Assembly: GCF_001746415.1 (NCBI RefSeq)
Contig: NZ_MEHJ01000001.1
Location: 5,214,501 to 5,278,500 of the forward strand
From: Streptomyces agglomeratus
GTDB lineage: Bacteria; Actinomycetota; Actinomycetes; Streptomycetales; Streptomycetaceae
Direction of reading: 5' to 3'
Length of the DNA stretch: 64,000 bases
Part shown: positions 63,859 to 64,000 of the stretch, piece by piece
Numbering within the stretch: position 1 is the stretch's first letter
Layout: every line of letters begins with the position of its first letter
Program-made: the position numbers and the translations under genes
Notes under the pieces: model-generated
Seen by the model: the letters and a program-made list of their open reading frames with translations, nothing else
Database searches by the model: none
Told to the model about the DNA's origin: nothing

Positions 63859-63888
63859 TTGACAATTGATGATTCGGGCCTCTGTAGT
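63859..63888 (+). promoter_or_regulatory. Possible promoter downstream of the IspD-SDR gene
   Basis: TTGACA (63859-63864) followed after 18 bases by TGTAGT (63883-63888). The region is richer in A+T than the coding DNA around it. The proposed -10 overlaps a hairpin arm, so this is uncertain; it could serve the gene that must begin near or beyond the window edge. Confidence 0.3.
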
Positions 63889-63916
63889 CGCCAAACAGCG
63901 ATATGCAGAGGCCCGA
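63874..63916 (+). terminator. Hairpin after the IspD-SDR gene
   Basis: Perfect 11-base arms TCGGGCCTCTG (63874-63884) and CAGAGGCCCGA (63906-63916); the loop contains a smaller TCGC/GCGA stem. It starts 22 bases after the stop codon. Confidence 0.6.
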
Positions 63917-64000
63917 CTTCGTGGAGCTGGACTTCACAGTTCCATTGCTTTTCGCACAGTAAATGACCGGCACCCATCTGGAGCAGGTTCTTCGTGATTT

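Noticed and set aside
63994-64000. GTG preceded by GGAG at the right edge as a possible next gene start
   Set aside because: Only seven bases are visible, so coding cannot be judged.

Overview
The window is high-G+C DNA (about 70% by eye) with strong G/C bias at third codon positions, GTG/TTG starts, Tat-type signals and many short 1-8 bp gene overlaps. Gene content and order (tig-clpP1-clpP2-clpX-valS-folC-ndk-mreBCD-pbp2-rodA ... rne-rplU-rpmA-obg) are those of a Streptomyces chromosome core. It holds about 50 protein genes, two tRNA genes, one probable small RNA, and many long perfect hairpins between transcription units. No insertion sequence, prophage or CRISPR array was seen.

Left part (1-7.3 kb): the end of a metallophosphoesterase, a PD-(D/E)XK-like protein, aminopeptidase N, a CxxA variant of the mycothiol-dependent Rv2466c family, Fe-superoxide dismutase sodF with a Nur operator and an s-SodF-like 3'UTR RNA, and a Tat-exported glycerophosphodiester phosphodiesterase.

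7.7-18.1 kb: a carbohydrate or polyol utilisation locus. A tightly overlapping minus-strand operon (lipoprotein binding protein, two permeases, ATPase, DeoR regulator, second ATPase, 2-hydroxyacid dehydrogenase, FGGY kinase) faces a divergent second FGGY kinase. The operon's last gene carries a one-base frameshift in a short G run.

18.2-30.5 kb: three paralogous APC-family amino acid permeases, BioY, RpiB (also with a homopolymer frameshift, at its C-terminus), an Fpg/Nei glycosylase, an Eis-like acetyltransferase, a SpoIIE/PP2C phosphatase, an HD-domain protein, a membrane acyltransferase and a tiny membrane protein beyond an AT-rich gap.

30.6-49.6 kb: tRNA-Gly and tRNA-Pro, trigger factor and the Clp protease genes with a ClgR-type site, a PYGQ-repeat membrane protein, valS, an extra MreB homologue on the opposite strand, folC, a DUF4233-type protein, ndk, and the mreB-mreC-mreD-pbp2-rodA wall-synthesis cluster. 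A 38-codon ORF bridges mreD and pbp2 with stop/start overlaps at both ends.

49.6-64 kb: a CYTH-CHAD protein, two radical-SAM-related genes flanking a membrane protein built from P...W.YR.VL.P repeats, RNase E/G with lysine/arginine-rich repeat arms on both sides of the catalytic core, rplU-rpmA-obg, and an IspD-SDR fusion that probably makes CDP-ribitol, which may open a cell-wall glycopolymer cluster beyond the window.
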